From: Candidatus Lloydbacteria bacterium RIFCSPLOWO2_01_FULL_50_20
Lineage (GTDB): Bacteria; Patescibacteriota; Minisyncoccia; Phycocordibacterales; UBA6899
DNA: 36,095 bases
NCBI GenBank assembly: GCA_001821435.1
Contig: MHLP01000004.1
Span: 1 to 36,095 of the forward strand
Direction: 5' to 3'
Within the stretch, counting starts at the first letter, position 1, and the number at the start of each line of letters is the position of its first letter. The notes under the pieces are model-generated. The model was not told the DNA's origin. It did no database searches and saw nothing but the letters and a program-made list of their open reading frames with translations. Shown here piece by piece: positions 26,319 through 34,408 of this stretch. A program made the translations under genes and the position numbers.

Positions 26319-26774
26319 ATGACCATACAACAAACCATCCGTGAGCAAATGAAAAACGCCATGCGCGCAAAAGAGACGCTTCGCCTCGAGGTTTTACGCA
26401 GCATATTGGCCGCATTCACCAATGAACTCGTCGCACAGCGGCGCACGCCGCAGGAGGAACTGGAGGATCCGGGATGTATTCTCGTCCTCAAGCGTCTCGT
26501 GAAACAGCGCAAAGATTCCGCCGAGCAATTCGAAAAAGGCGGCCGTCCCGAGCTTGCGGATAAAGAAAAGAAAGAGCTACTTATCATTGAAGAATTCCTT
26601 CCAAAGGCAATGTCCCGTGAGGACATTAGAAAGATCGCCGTGGCAAAAAAGGCGGAGCTTGGGATCACCGACAGGTCCGGTATAGGAAAATTCATCGGTG
26701 CGGTCATGAAAGAATGTAAGGGTGAAGCGGACGGCAATGACGTCAAAGCGGTGGTTGAGGAATTACTGGTATGA
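26319..26774 (+). CDS. GatB/YqeY domain-containing protein
   Basis: REQMKNAMRAKETLRLEVLRSILAAFTNE...LVKQRKDSAEQFEKGGRPELADKEKKELLIIEEFLPKAMSREDI. Confidence 0.93.
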   Translation: MTIQQTIREQMKNAMRAKETLRLEVLRSILAAFTNELVAQRRTPQEELEDPGCILVLKRLVKQRKDSAEQFEKGGRPELADKEKKELLIIEEFLPKAMSREDIRKIAVAKKAELGITDRSGIGKFIGAVMKECKGEADGNDVKAVVEELLV

Positions 26775-26798
26775 GCCAGAACACTCCGCTAGTACTGA

Positions 26799-26832
26799 AA
26801 CAGGCCGACCGATAAGGTGGCCTGTTTTTTTA
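26799..26832 (+). terminator. rho-independent terminator
   Basis: AACAGGCC-GACCGATAAGGT-GGCCTGTT-TTTTTA. Confidence 0.85.
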
Positions 26833-26840
26833 TCTCCGGA

Positions 26841-27605
26841 TCAAAAATTCGGTTTCAATAAATATCTTTTGTAGAATTTATTGATGATCGCAACCGCTTC
26901 ATCGGGGGTGTCGACGACGTGAAACAATTTAAAATCACTCTTGTCGATATTTCCCTCGGCGAGCATCGTTCCTTTCCACCATTCAAGCAGCCCCGCCCAA
27001 TAAGAACGGTCCATGAGCACGATGGGAAACTGTGCGATCTTCTCTGTTTGAATAAGCGTCAGCGCTTCCGTGAGCTCATCAAGTGTTCCGAAACCACCCG
27101 GGAGCACGACGAATCCCTGCGCATAGCGGATGAACATCACTTTTCTGACAAAGAAATACTTGAAGTTCAACAATTTATCATGATCAACATAAGAATTCGG
27201 TTTTTGCTCGAACGGAAGCATGATGTTCAAGCCGACCGACTTCCCTTCCGCGCGCTGTGCGCCTTTATTTGCCGCCTCCATGATACCCACGCCGCCCCCG
27301 GAAATGATGCCATAGCCGCTTTTGGTAAGCTGAAACGCGATATCTTCCGCAAGCTTATAGTGGCGTGTCCCCGGCTGTGTGCGTGCAGAGCCGAAAATAG
27401 ACACACACGGACCGATCTTGTTCAAACGTTCGAAACCCTCAACGAACTCTGCCATTACCTTAAACACATGCCACGCATCGGTGCCCTTGAGATCGTCGCT
27501 CCACGTGTGCATTGCCACGCGCGCAAAAGCTTTTTTTATCTGCTTTTCGTTCCGCTTCTTATCTTTTGACGCCGTGGATGACATAAGTAGAATGATTTTT
27601 ACCAC
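26841..27605 (-). CDS. LOG family / TIGR00730-type Rossmann fold protein
   Basis: SIFGSARTQPGTRHYKLAEDIAFQLTKSGYGIISGGGVGIMEAANKGA...VVLPGGFGTLDELTEALTLIQTEKI; Met at 27584 is a more likely start. Confidence 0.92.
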   Translation of the reverse strand: MVKIILLMSSTASKDKKRNEKQIKKAFARVAMHTWSDDLKGTDAWHVFKVMAEFVEGFERLNKIGPCVSIFGSARTQPGTRHYKLAEDIAFQLTKSGYGIISGGGVGIMEAANKGAQRAEGKSVGLNIMLPFEQKPNSYVDHDKLLNFKYFFVRKVMFIRYAQGFVVLPGGFGTLDELTEALTLIQTEKIAQFPIVLMDRSYWAGLLEWWKGTMLAEGNIDKSDFKLFHVVDTPDEAVAIINKFYKRYLLKPNF

Positions 27606-28159
27606 TCTCCGGATGGTTCGACATGAAGCAGAGCGAGTAATTCGGGTAATGTCGTGACAACATCATCCGGCGGAAGAAGTTCATCAGAGAGAACTTCGCG
27701 GTCCCGCCGCGAACGAACAATGCGTATGCACCGTACTTGCGGATTTAATCCCTTGGCCTCCGAAATAAACTCCTGGATATCATCAACAAAAACATGTCCG
27801 ACCGGAGCAATATCGGGCTTGTGAAGATACTTTTTTATTGCCGAGCCCTTATTCGAATAATTTCCAATAGATCCTTCCACCATGATAATGTCATTGAAAT
27901 ATGGGGTGATCCCGATACCGTGGACTTTTTTCTTTTGTACAGACAAATTCATCGTTGATGTCAAGAGAACAAGACGGTAGACATGTTGTGCCTTTTTGAG
28001 AAACGGAAGTACGTCCGGGTAAAGCATCGACGCAAGATCCGGATCGCCCGCTTTCCCCTCCAAGAGGGCTGATTCGGGACCCCCACCCAGCCATTCATAG
28101 AGCCGCTCTGTGTCAAAAAGCGTTCGATCGAAATCAAGAAAGAGGATGGGTTTTGGCAT
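27599..28159 (-). CDS. HAD family hydrolase
   Basis: PILFLDFDRTLFDTERLYEWLG (DxD motif I), LLTSTM, HVFVDDIQEFI. Confidence 0.85.
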   Translation of the reverse strand: MPKPILFLDFDRTLFDTERLYEWLGGGPESALLEGKAGDPDLASMLYPDVLPFLKKAQHVYRLVLLTSTMNLSVQKKKVHGIGITPYFNDIIMVEGSIGNYSNKGSAIKKYLHKPDIAPVGHVFVDDIQEFISEAKGLNPQVRCIRIVRSRRDREVLSDELLPPDDVVTTLPELLALLHVEPSGEW

Positions 28160-28165
28160 CTCTTT

Positions 28166-28171
28166 ACTATA
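28166..28171 (-). promoter_or_regulatory. -10 element (TATAGT) 6 nt before the HAD ATG
   Basis: GGGGTATAGTAAAGAGATG on the minus strand. Confidence 0.5.
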
Positions 28172-28313
28172 CCCCGCGGGAGCCCATCAATGCCATGCCG
28201 CAAAAGAACCTGTGAATATTGGGCGGGACTCCATATCCGAAAAGAAAAACTACGCATTATTCGGACGCGTAGTCTACTATGTCGAGCAAGGACCTTTACT
28301 GGTCTGAGCCAGA

Positions 28314-28345
28314 ATGCCCCGCCTGCCTGCCGGCAGGCGGGGCAT
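28314..28345. repeat. 14 bp stem / 4 nt loop GC-rich hairpin
   Basis: ATGCCCCGCCTGCC-TGCC-GGCAGGCGGGGCAT, preceded by TGAGCCAGA also found at 11111-11126 (inverted). Confidence 0.75.
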
Positions 28346-28362
28346 TTCGCGAGCAGCATGTG

Positions 28363-29256
28363 TTATTTTCCAAAAACGAACTTGCGCCCAAATGCGATGC
28401 GGCGCCTTACGTATCCTTTCCACTCGTTCGGAGCGGAAGGATCGACGAACGTGACATAGCATCCGACGCGACATCCGCTGTCTACGCATACACGTGCAAG
28501 CGAATGACCGATCGGTCCGTCAAGAAATTGGATGGTAAAACGATCAAAAGAAACACGCTCGCGGACGGCGATCGCGACCAGTGAATCGATCAGCTCCCGA
28601 TCGCGCATCGTGGCGATATTCGGATGTTTCTTCTTGGCGATCTGTTCCTGAAATGTCTCCGCATAGCGTGCGAGGACTTCCTTGTCGTTCAGTTCCGGTG
28701 CGCCGATATCATAGAGCCCCGACCCCTTCACGATGCGTACGGGCATATCAAGGATACGATATTGTGTAATGAGCTCTTTGCGTACGTTCTCGGGCAGATG
28801 CATCTGAAATGCCGGACGAAATCTGATCCCTTTGGGCAGTCTGAACACGAGAGAATTCAGCACGCGTTGCACCGCAAAAAGCGTCCCGCGATCTTCAGCG
28901 TCGATCTCGATCTCAAGGGACTTGTCCGAAACCGCCTCAATAAAACGCCGGAGAGTTCGCGCAAACACATAAGATCCCAACCCTATTCCAAACGCCGACG
29001 GTTTAATGGCAACATGACCCTTGTTTGTCGCATCCATCGCTCGCACCAACTCGATGTATGAACAGAGAATGCGCTCAACATGCTCTTTATTTTTTACGTG
29101 TTCGTCAATACGATTATAGGTCGGTGTGATTCCTTCCATAACAAGCCCTTCCCCGTGCGCCAATGCTGCAGAAACTCCGCCAAATACGACGAATCTTCGC
29201 GCAATGATCCGCCCGAAAAGAAAAAAAATAAGCCGATCGAACGTTTTCATCAACAT
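28363..29256 (-). CDS. proline dehydrogenase-like (PRODH/PutA barrel) protein
   Basis: HVAIKPSAFGIGLG, LEIEIDAEDRGTL, FRPAFQMHL, VRIVKGSGLYD, IATMRDRELIDSLVAIA, GCRVGCYVTFVDPSAPNEWKGYVRRRI follow the order of PRODH barrel motifs; SD GGGAGAGGGTC-ATG. Confidence 0.75.
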   Translation of the reverse strand: MLMKTFDRLIFFLFGRIIARRFVVFGGVSAALAHGEGLVMEGITPTYNRIDEHVKNKEHVERILCSYIELVRAMDATNKGHVAIKPSAFGIGLGSYVFARTLRRFIEAVSDKSLEIEIDAEDRGTLFAVQRVLNSLVFRLPKGIRFRPAFQMHLPENVRKELITQYRILDMPVRIVKGSGLYDIGAPELNDKEVLARYAETFQEQIAKKKHPNIATMRDRELIDSLVAIAVRERVSFDRFTIQFLDGPIGHSLARVCVDSGCRVGCYVTFVDPSAPNEWKGYVRRRIAFGRKFVFGK

Positions 29257-29322
29257 GACCCTCTCCCCTTTTCAAAGTCTTCTTTTTTAAGAGTGCCACA
29301 GTAGTTTCGCTGATGCAAATAA

Positions 29323-29437
29323 ACTTGTCCGCCCGTCCAATCCCCGCGGCGAGGACCTCGACTGAACCCCTCGATACTGTACTTGTGGTTGAAGCACTCA
29401 GCCGAAATCAGCCGCGAGGATGAATGGACGCCCCAAT
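29323..29437 (-). repeat. dispersed structured repeat family A, copy 4 (inverted and rearranged)
   Basis: Minus strand TCTATTGGGGCGTCCATTCATCCTCGCGGC...GGACGGGCGGACAAGTTTAT. Confidence 0.65.
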
Positions 29438-29552
29438 AGAACAGCAAAACAAACCCTTGAAACTACGAAACTATTGACAGTTTGTGGAATTGGTTTAGTT
29501 TTATTTGAGTTCGAACCTGCGTTTCTTTTTGTCGACAGGAAATGTCACGCAC

Positions 29553-31676
29553 CTATTCTTCCCTCTCCTCCAGCTTTTCGATATCCCAAACCTCTTTCCC
29601 GATGCGCTGCTCCGCATCCTTCAGGTCGCGGTAGAGTTCTTCTTCGCGTGCGACTTCTTCCGGAGTGGGCTTTCGGGATTGTTTTCCACTCTTGAGCACA
29701 ACGAGTTCCCTCTCGATATCCCGGCGAATAACCGCGAACCCGCGCTTGATCGACTCTTCCGCCTCACGCACCTCTTGAAGCAAGAGCTGATGTTTCCGCC
29801 GATGATGGTACGCATGATAGAAGGTGTATATGGCCAAGAGCATGATAACGACCAGCAAGAAGAGGGCGGCGATAAGATAGAGCGCCTCGAAGGTGATCCG
29901 CGAGACACCAAAGACGATAGCGGCGCGCGCAACGATCATTTCCATCTGCGCCGACGGAGGACTCGTCAGATTGCCTACTTTCGCCTGAGTCCAAAGAACA
30001 TATTTGCCCGGAGTAAGAAAACTGTTGTGGCGGTAGAACCATTCGCCGTTTTTATCGGAGGTCACACTGTAGCTCGCCGTTTCCCCTGAAGTGAGATCTT
30101 GCGTAAAGATGGTCACCGTTGTTCCGCGGATTTCCGTCTCTCCGCCGACATAAAAGATCTCGTTGTTCGTAATATTCTTCGAGAGCGTCGTGACATAAGG
30201 AGGCGCCAATTCGACAACGCCATCGACTGTGTTTTCAACCTGTGCATGAGCTTTCTGTGTTCCGGAAAGAGTGAACAAAGAGCCGGCAAGGAATAGAAGG
30301 AGAACGAGTACCCCTCCGTATTTACTCTTGTAGCGGCGGAGTTCTTCGAGCTGCTGGCTGACATTTTCGGGTAATGTTCCGGCTTCACGAGCATCGTGCA
30401 CCGCATCATGCTTCTTTTTGAACCAGTAGGCGATGTACCCAAGAACAAGAACGAGAAAAAGGAGAGCGCCCAAAAGCCACCGCCATCCGACCACCAGCGG
30501 ACCGAGAATAAGCCCTTCGGCACTGCTAAAACCGAAGAACCGCGGCGTAACGACGATCCGTTTGACCACTTCTAAATAATTTCCCGCCTTGTCGTAGGCG
30601 CGGACAAAAACATCGTATGAACCGACAGCCAATGTCGGCAGAATATACGGACTTTCCGCCTCAATAAAGAAAAACTGAGTTCCGGGATCTCCGTCTCCAT
30701 TATTCTGCGGCTGAAGCGACACGAGCTTGAGTTCATAATGTGTCAATCCGGAAAGCGTATCCGTGGTGCCGAATTTGACGATCGGATTGCGAACATTCGT
30801 ACGCCTGCCCGGCAAAATTTCGAGCGGAAACTGAGCCGGCGGTTCGGTATCAGTCTTGACCGCAAAATGAGTGATGCCGCCCCACGATCCCTCGCGAAAG
30901 GCCTTGATATGAAAATAATGTTTTCCGTCCGGAACACTTTTGTAAACGATCGAAGCGCGGCTCCCTTCTGAAGTGTCGTCGGGAATGGAGATCGGTTCTT
31001 CATCGAAAATATAACTATAACCTTGTATAGGATCATGGTTCGCCCAGCTGAGGAGTATGTTCGGATTCGCGTACCATTCGGATTGATTCGGGTGTGTTTC
31101 CGATACGACGATCGGCCCGGCCGGCGGCGGAAGGACGAGCGTATACACCGCATTTTCCTGCCGGCGAAGATCGTCCGTACCGAGTCCGTCATTCAAGAGC
31201 ACTTTCGAGACATCGGAAAAAGTGAGGATGGCCGTACCGACCGATTTGACCCGAAAGGTGAGTTTCGCAATAAGCGCATTATTCACGTTTACCCCCCGCG
31301 GAATTCCCCCCTGCAGATGAACACGCCCGCTCTCATTGTTGAACTGCGGCTGACTGGTCCACAGCGAGATGATCGAGACGCTCGTATTCGGAGACACGAG
31401 TTGTAATTGCCCCGGAGGAAATCGAAGGTCGACATCGAGCGCGTTGATCGACTTTCCTTCCGTATCGAGGAGGATCTGCACGTCGAACGTACTCCCGACC
31501 GTAAATGTGCCGGAACTTGGTGAAAGTAAAAAAGCGGCTGCCTCGACTTTTGACGGAACAAAAACAAAAAAGAGTGCAAAAAAACACAGCATGGCGCGGA
31601 TGGTGTTCACCCGCAGTAAATTGTTTCCGTCTATAGCTCGGAGAGCAAATGTCAAAAGACCCTGTTTATTGTGCAT
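29553..31676 (-). CDS. membrane-anchored cohesin-like domain protein with Ig-like repeats, internal TM segments and cytoplasmic coiled-coil tail
   Basis: N-terminal signal then FLLSPSSGTFTVGSTFDVQILLDTEGKSINALDVDLRFPPGQLQLVS...VHLQGGIPRGVNVNNALIAKLTFRVKSVGTAILTF (cohesin-like); two Ig-like regions; TM segments near residues 400-418, 454-472 and in the C-terminal third. Confidence 0.8.
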   Translation of the reverse strand: MHNKQGLLTFALRAIDGNNLLRVNTIRAMLCFFALFFVFVPSKVEAAAFLLSPSSGTFTVGSTFDVQILLDTEGKSINALDVDLRFPPGQLQLVSPNTSVSIISLWTSQPQFNNESGRVHLQGGIPRGVNVNNALIAKLTFRVKSVGTAILTFSDVSKVLLNDGLGTDDLRRQENAVYTLVLPPPAGPIVVSETHPNQSEWYANPNILLSWANHDPIQGYSYIFDEEPISIPDDTSEGSRASIVYKSVPDGKHYFHIKAFREGSWGGITHFAVKTDTEPPAQFPLEILPGRRTNVRNPIVKFGTTDTLSGLTHYELKLVSLQPQNNGDGDPGTQFFFIEAESPYILPTLAVGSYDVFVRAYDKAGNYLEVVKRIVVTPRFFGFSSAEGLILGPLVVGWRWLLGALLFLVLVLGYIAYWFKKKHDAVHDAREAGTLPENVSQQLEELRRYKSKYGGVLVLLLFLAGSLFTLSGTQKAHAQVENTVDGVVELAPPYVTTLSKNITNNEIFYVGGETEIRGTTVTIFTQDLTSGETASYSVTSDKNGEWFYRHNSFLTPGKYVLWTQAKVGNLTSPPSAQMEMIVARAAIVFGVSRITFEALYLIAALFLLVVIMLLAIYTFYHAYHHRRKHQLLLQEVREAEESIKRGFAVIRRDIERELVVLKSGKQSRKPTPEEVAREEELYRDLKDAEQRIGKEVWDIEKLEEREE

Positions 31677-32625
31677 GGCGTTTTCGCTTTCGGCCCCAGA
31701 GCAACAGGAATAAGCCTGCGGCTACTATCAGTATAAAGGAAATAAGCCATTTATTGAACAAGCTTTGGCCATTTTCTGGTGATAACTGCACAGGGCGGTT
31801 TACCTCCACGACAGACGCATTTCCCTCGCGATCCGTCACGCGAACGTAGATATAACCTGAATTTGCCGAGGATACGAGGGGGGCAAGATTATCAATAAGG
31901 CGCCAGGTTAAGCCCCGATCGTTCTTGAGCGTCTCGTCCGGATACCGCTCTCCTGTTTCCAGCAGTTCATACGTCGCAATGCCGCTTTCGGCGTCTTTCG
32001 CATGAATGATAATGAACGGCTGACCGTCGAACATTCCTTCGCTTTGGTAAATGACCGCTCTGATATCCTGCGGCGGCGTTATATCCTCCGGCGCCAAAGC
32101 GGGCGTTTCGGCTCCGGTAAACACGCCTACGGGAAAAGCGATCTCATTCGAGGAAAGCTGCTCTGCTTCCCCGAGGAGCGTGTGCTCGAACGTCGTGCCT
32201 GTCATCGTCAGTCGAAGTACCCCGGAGTAGCGCGGCACCACATAAAGAGTCATGATCTTTCCGTGCGCCGTCGTCACACCGCCCGGAATGATACCGGAAA
32301 AATTCACTCGGCGGGTATCGTCCGACTTCGCCTTCACAAGCCATGCACCAACGATGGAATCACCGTCGTGAATTCGGCTTATCGTCACATCGTCGGATGA
32401 CGCCTGTAACTCTATATCGCCGGAAAAAGAAATTTTCACTTCGCCGGAGAGTGCGTTCACAGCCTTGCCGGCAGTGTCCAAAAAAAGTTCTATGGCAACC
32501 TCTTGCCCGAGAATCACTGGACCTGTCGATGTAGCGGTCAACTGCGCAGAAGCGGCGAATGCCAACCCCGCCGGAAATATCAGCAGGCCGACAACCGCAA
32601 CCGCAAGAAAAGAAAATTTTTCCAT
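31666..32625 (-). CDS. cohesin-like domain protein with C-terminal TM anchor
   Basis: Signal peptide; GPVILGQEVAIELFLDTAGKAVNALSGEVKISFSGDIELQA...VNFSGIIPGGVTTAHGKIMTLYVVPRYSGVLRLTM; C-terminal WLISFILIVAAGLFLLLWGRKRKRHAQ. Confidence 0.78.
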   Translation of the reverse strand: MEKFSFLAVAVVGLLIFPAGLAFAASAQLTATSTGPVILGQEVAIELFLDTAGKAVNALSGEVKISFSGDIELQASSDDVTISRIHDGDSIVGAWLVKAKSDDTRRVNFSGIIPGGVTTAHGKIMTLYVVPRYSGVLRLTMTGTTFEHTLLGEAEQLSSNEIAFPVGVFTGAETPALAPEDITPPQDIRAVIYQSEGMFDGQPFIIIHAKDAESGIATYELLETGERYPDETLKNDRGLTWRLIDNLAPLVSSANSGYIYVRVTDREGNASVVEVNRPVQLSPENGQSLFNKWLISFILIVAAGLFLLLWGRKRKRHAQ

Positions 32626-32643
32626 AAGTTGAATATTTGACCG

Positions 32644-33522
32644 TTACACTGGGCGCTCATACCAGTAATATGCCATCACGCTAAAATCGGCGAGATCGAC
32701 CTTCCCGTCCTTGGCGAGATCGATGCGAGCGGGCGGATCCTTTTTATCAAACCAATAGTACATGATGGAAAAATCGATAATGTCGACATAGCCGTCGCAG
32801 TTGAGATCGGCGACACTACTGCAATCACCAATGGGCGGTTCAGTGAAGGGCGGAAGGATGATGGGGGGGAATCTTGGAGGAAAAGTCGGCGGTGTTGTAA
32901 AGGGAGGTGTGACACCCGGGGGATAAACAATTCCTCCTCCGCCGCCCGGTGCCGGTGTTGGTGAGGGAGTTGAAGCGACGGGCGTTGCCGAAACCTCGGT
33001 CGATGTCGCAATGATATTCCCGAAGAAATCTTTCGGCACGACGACAAAATAATATGCCGTTCCGTTGGTGAGGCTTGAGACAGTCGCACTCGTTACGTTT
33101 CCGACCGCAGTATACGTATATGGTCCGCCCGAGACGGTACTATGGCCGATGCTATAGCCTGAAACCGTCCAACCCAAGAAACCAGTTGAAGGACTCCACG
33201 AAAGGCTTGCCGAAGCGTCACCGGAGAGGGCCGTGGGCGTCGGCTTGCTGACATAGGGGAAATACTCAAAACCGGAACGCAATTCACGGACGTTTCCGGC
33301 AGCTGCAGTCGACGTCCCGATGGAAGGCTGACCGATCGTGACGGTCATGGAATAGCCTGAAGAGGTGGCATATCCTGAGGGAGCGATAACGGGATCCTTC
33401 ACCATAAACGAAGGGGAGGTATAGTCGGTTGCCTCTGCGATTCCTGCCGCAAAAAAAACACTAAAGAAAATAAGGGAAGACGCTAAAAAGAATGAGCGAG
33501 ACTTGAATCCCTCGGATCGCAT
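32644..33522 (-). CDS. secreted FN3-like and dockerin type I domain protein
   Basis: Signal peptide; FN3-like region (GWTVSGYSIGHSTVSGGPYTYTAVGNVTSATVSSLTNGTAYYFVVVPKD); Pro/Gly linker; C-terminal DLNCDGYVDIIDFSIMYYWF and DLAKDGKVDLADFSVMAYYW duplicated Ca-binding repeats. Confidence 0.88.
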   Translation of the reverse strand: MRSEGFKSRSFFLASSLIFFSVFFAAGIAEATDYTSPSFMVKDPVIAPSGYATSSGYSMTVTIGQPSIGTSTAAAGNVRELRSGFEYFPYVSKPTPTALSGDASASLSWSPSTGFLGWTVSGYSIGHSTVSGGPYTYTAVGNVTSATVSSLTNGTAYYFVVVPKDFFGNIIATSTEVSATPVASTPSPTPAPGGGGGIVYPPGVTPPFTTPPTFPPRFPPIILPPFTEPPIGDCSSVADLNCDGYVDIIDFSIMYYWFDKKDPPARIDLAKDGKVDLADFSVMAYYWYERPV

Positions 33523-33530
33523 ATCATTTC

Positions 33531-33536
33531 ATTATA
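33531..33536 (-). promoter_or_regulatory. -10 element (TATAAT) 8 nt before the dockerin gene ATG
   Basis: GGGTTATAATGAAATGATATG on the minus strand. Confidence 0.5.
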
Positions 33537-33580
33537 ACCCATCCTCTCTTGTTTTCCGCCCGGATAAGCCTAATCAAAAA

Positions 33581-34389
33581 CCTACCAAGGCCCGCCCTAT
33601 GTACACAGGGCGGGCCTTGGTAGGTCTGGTATTAGTCAGAATTTTTTCTCTCTGGTTCATCTTTGAAGATCCGCTCTTCCACGGAGAACTTGAGCCAATC
33701 AGTGATATACTCTTTAAAATCATCAGTTTTCTCAAAATATACGGGGAAATCTTCCCCCGAAAGAATGAGGCTCTCTTCACGATCAACCCCAAGATAGTCT
33801 TGGTAGCTCGAATAGCAATAATTACTTAGATATTGCTGCACTTTCTTGCTCTCCTTGATCCCCCCCTCTTCCTTCCAGTGTGGTTCGATCAGTTTCACGG
33901 GATTGAGGTGAATGTAGGCAAAGAGATATTTCAAATACTCATCACGATCAACATGTTCCGCTTTAAACCTACTTTGAAAAAGCGGGCCGATGCGTTCATG
34001 TACTTTGTTAAAATACATTGAATATGCCGTCGCAAGCTTCCCCATAAAACTGGTCAATCCACCTTGAGTAATTTCTTTTACAAGAATATGAAAGTGATTT
34101 GGCATAAGACAGTATGCACCGACCGCAACAAGTGACTCCCCTCTTTCTATGTTTCCGAACGACATCTTTTCGATGTCACGAAAAATAATAGGATTTTTGC
34201 TGTTTGAGACGAACAATAGTTTATGGAAGCGCTCATAATCTCTAATTCCGCGAAATATTTCGCGCTTCTCAACACCACGATTGTAGAGGTGATAATATTC
34301 GCCAATAGAAAATTCGATCTTTCGCTCCATACTATGGTACTAGTCTACCACCAAGGCCCGCCCTATGTACATAGGGCGGGCCTTGGTGG
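33581..34389 (-). mobile_element. compact transposase element bounded by two long palindromes
   Basis: 33581-33624 CCTACCAAGGCCCGCCCTATGTACACAGGGCGGGCCTTGGTAGG and 34348-34389 CCACCAAGGCCCGCCCTATGTACATAGGGCGGGCCTTGGTGG flank a Y1 transposase ORF. Confidence 0.8.
33632..34330 (-). CDS. REP-associated-type tyrosine (Y1, IS200-like) transposase
   Basis: EYYHLYNRGVEKREIF, VAVGAYCLMPNHFHILVKEI (HUH motif HFH), GPLFQSRFKAEHVDRDEYLKYLFAYIHLNPV. Confidence 0.92.
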   Translation of the reverse strand: MERKIEFSIGEYYHLYNRGVEKREIFRGIRDYERFHKLLFVSNSKNPIIFRDIEKMSFGNIERGESLVAVGAYCLMPNHFHILVKEITQGGLTSFMGKLATAYSMYFNKVHERIGPLFQSRFKAEHVDRDEYLKYLFAYIHLNPVKLIEPHWKEEGGIKESKKVQQYLSNYCYSSYQDYLGVDREESLILSGEDFPVYFEKTDDFKEYITDWLKFSVEERIFKDEPERKNSD

Positions 34390-34408
34390 ATGGGTTATTT
34401 CAAAAGAA

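Noticed and set aside
26171-26746. 191 aa minus-strand ORF
   Set aside because: Antisense to the recognisable YqeY-domain gene and its promoter region.
26919-27569. 216 aa + strand ORF
   Set aside because: Antisense to the LOG-family gene.
29440-29560. Possible tRNA near GAGTTCGAACC at ~29507
   Set aside because: TTCGAA word only; no acceptor, D or anticodon arms could be assembled.
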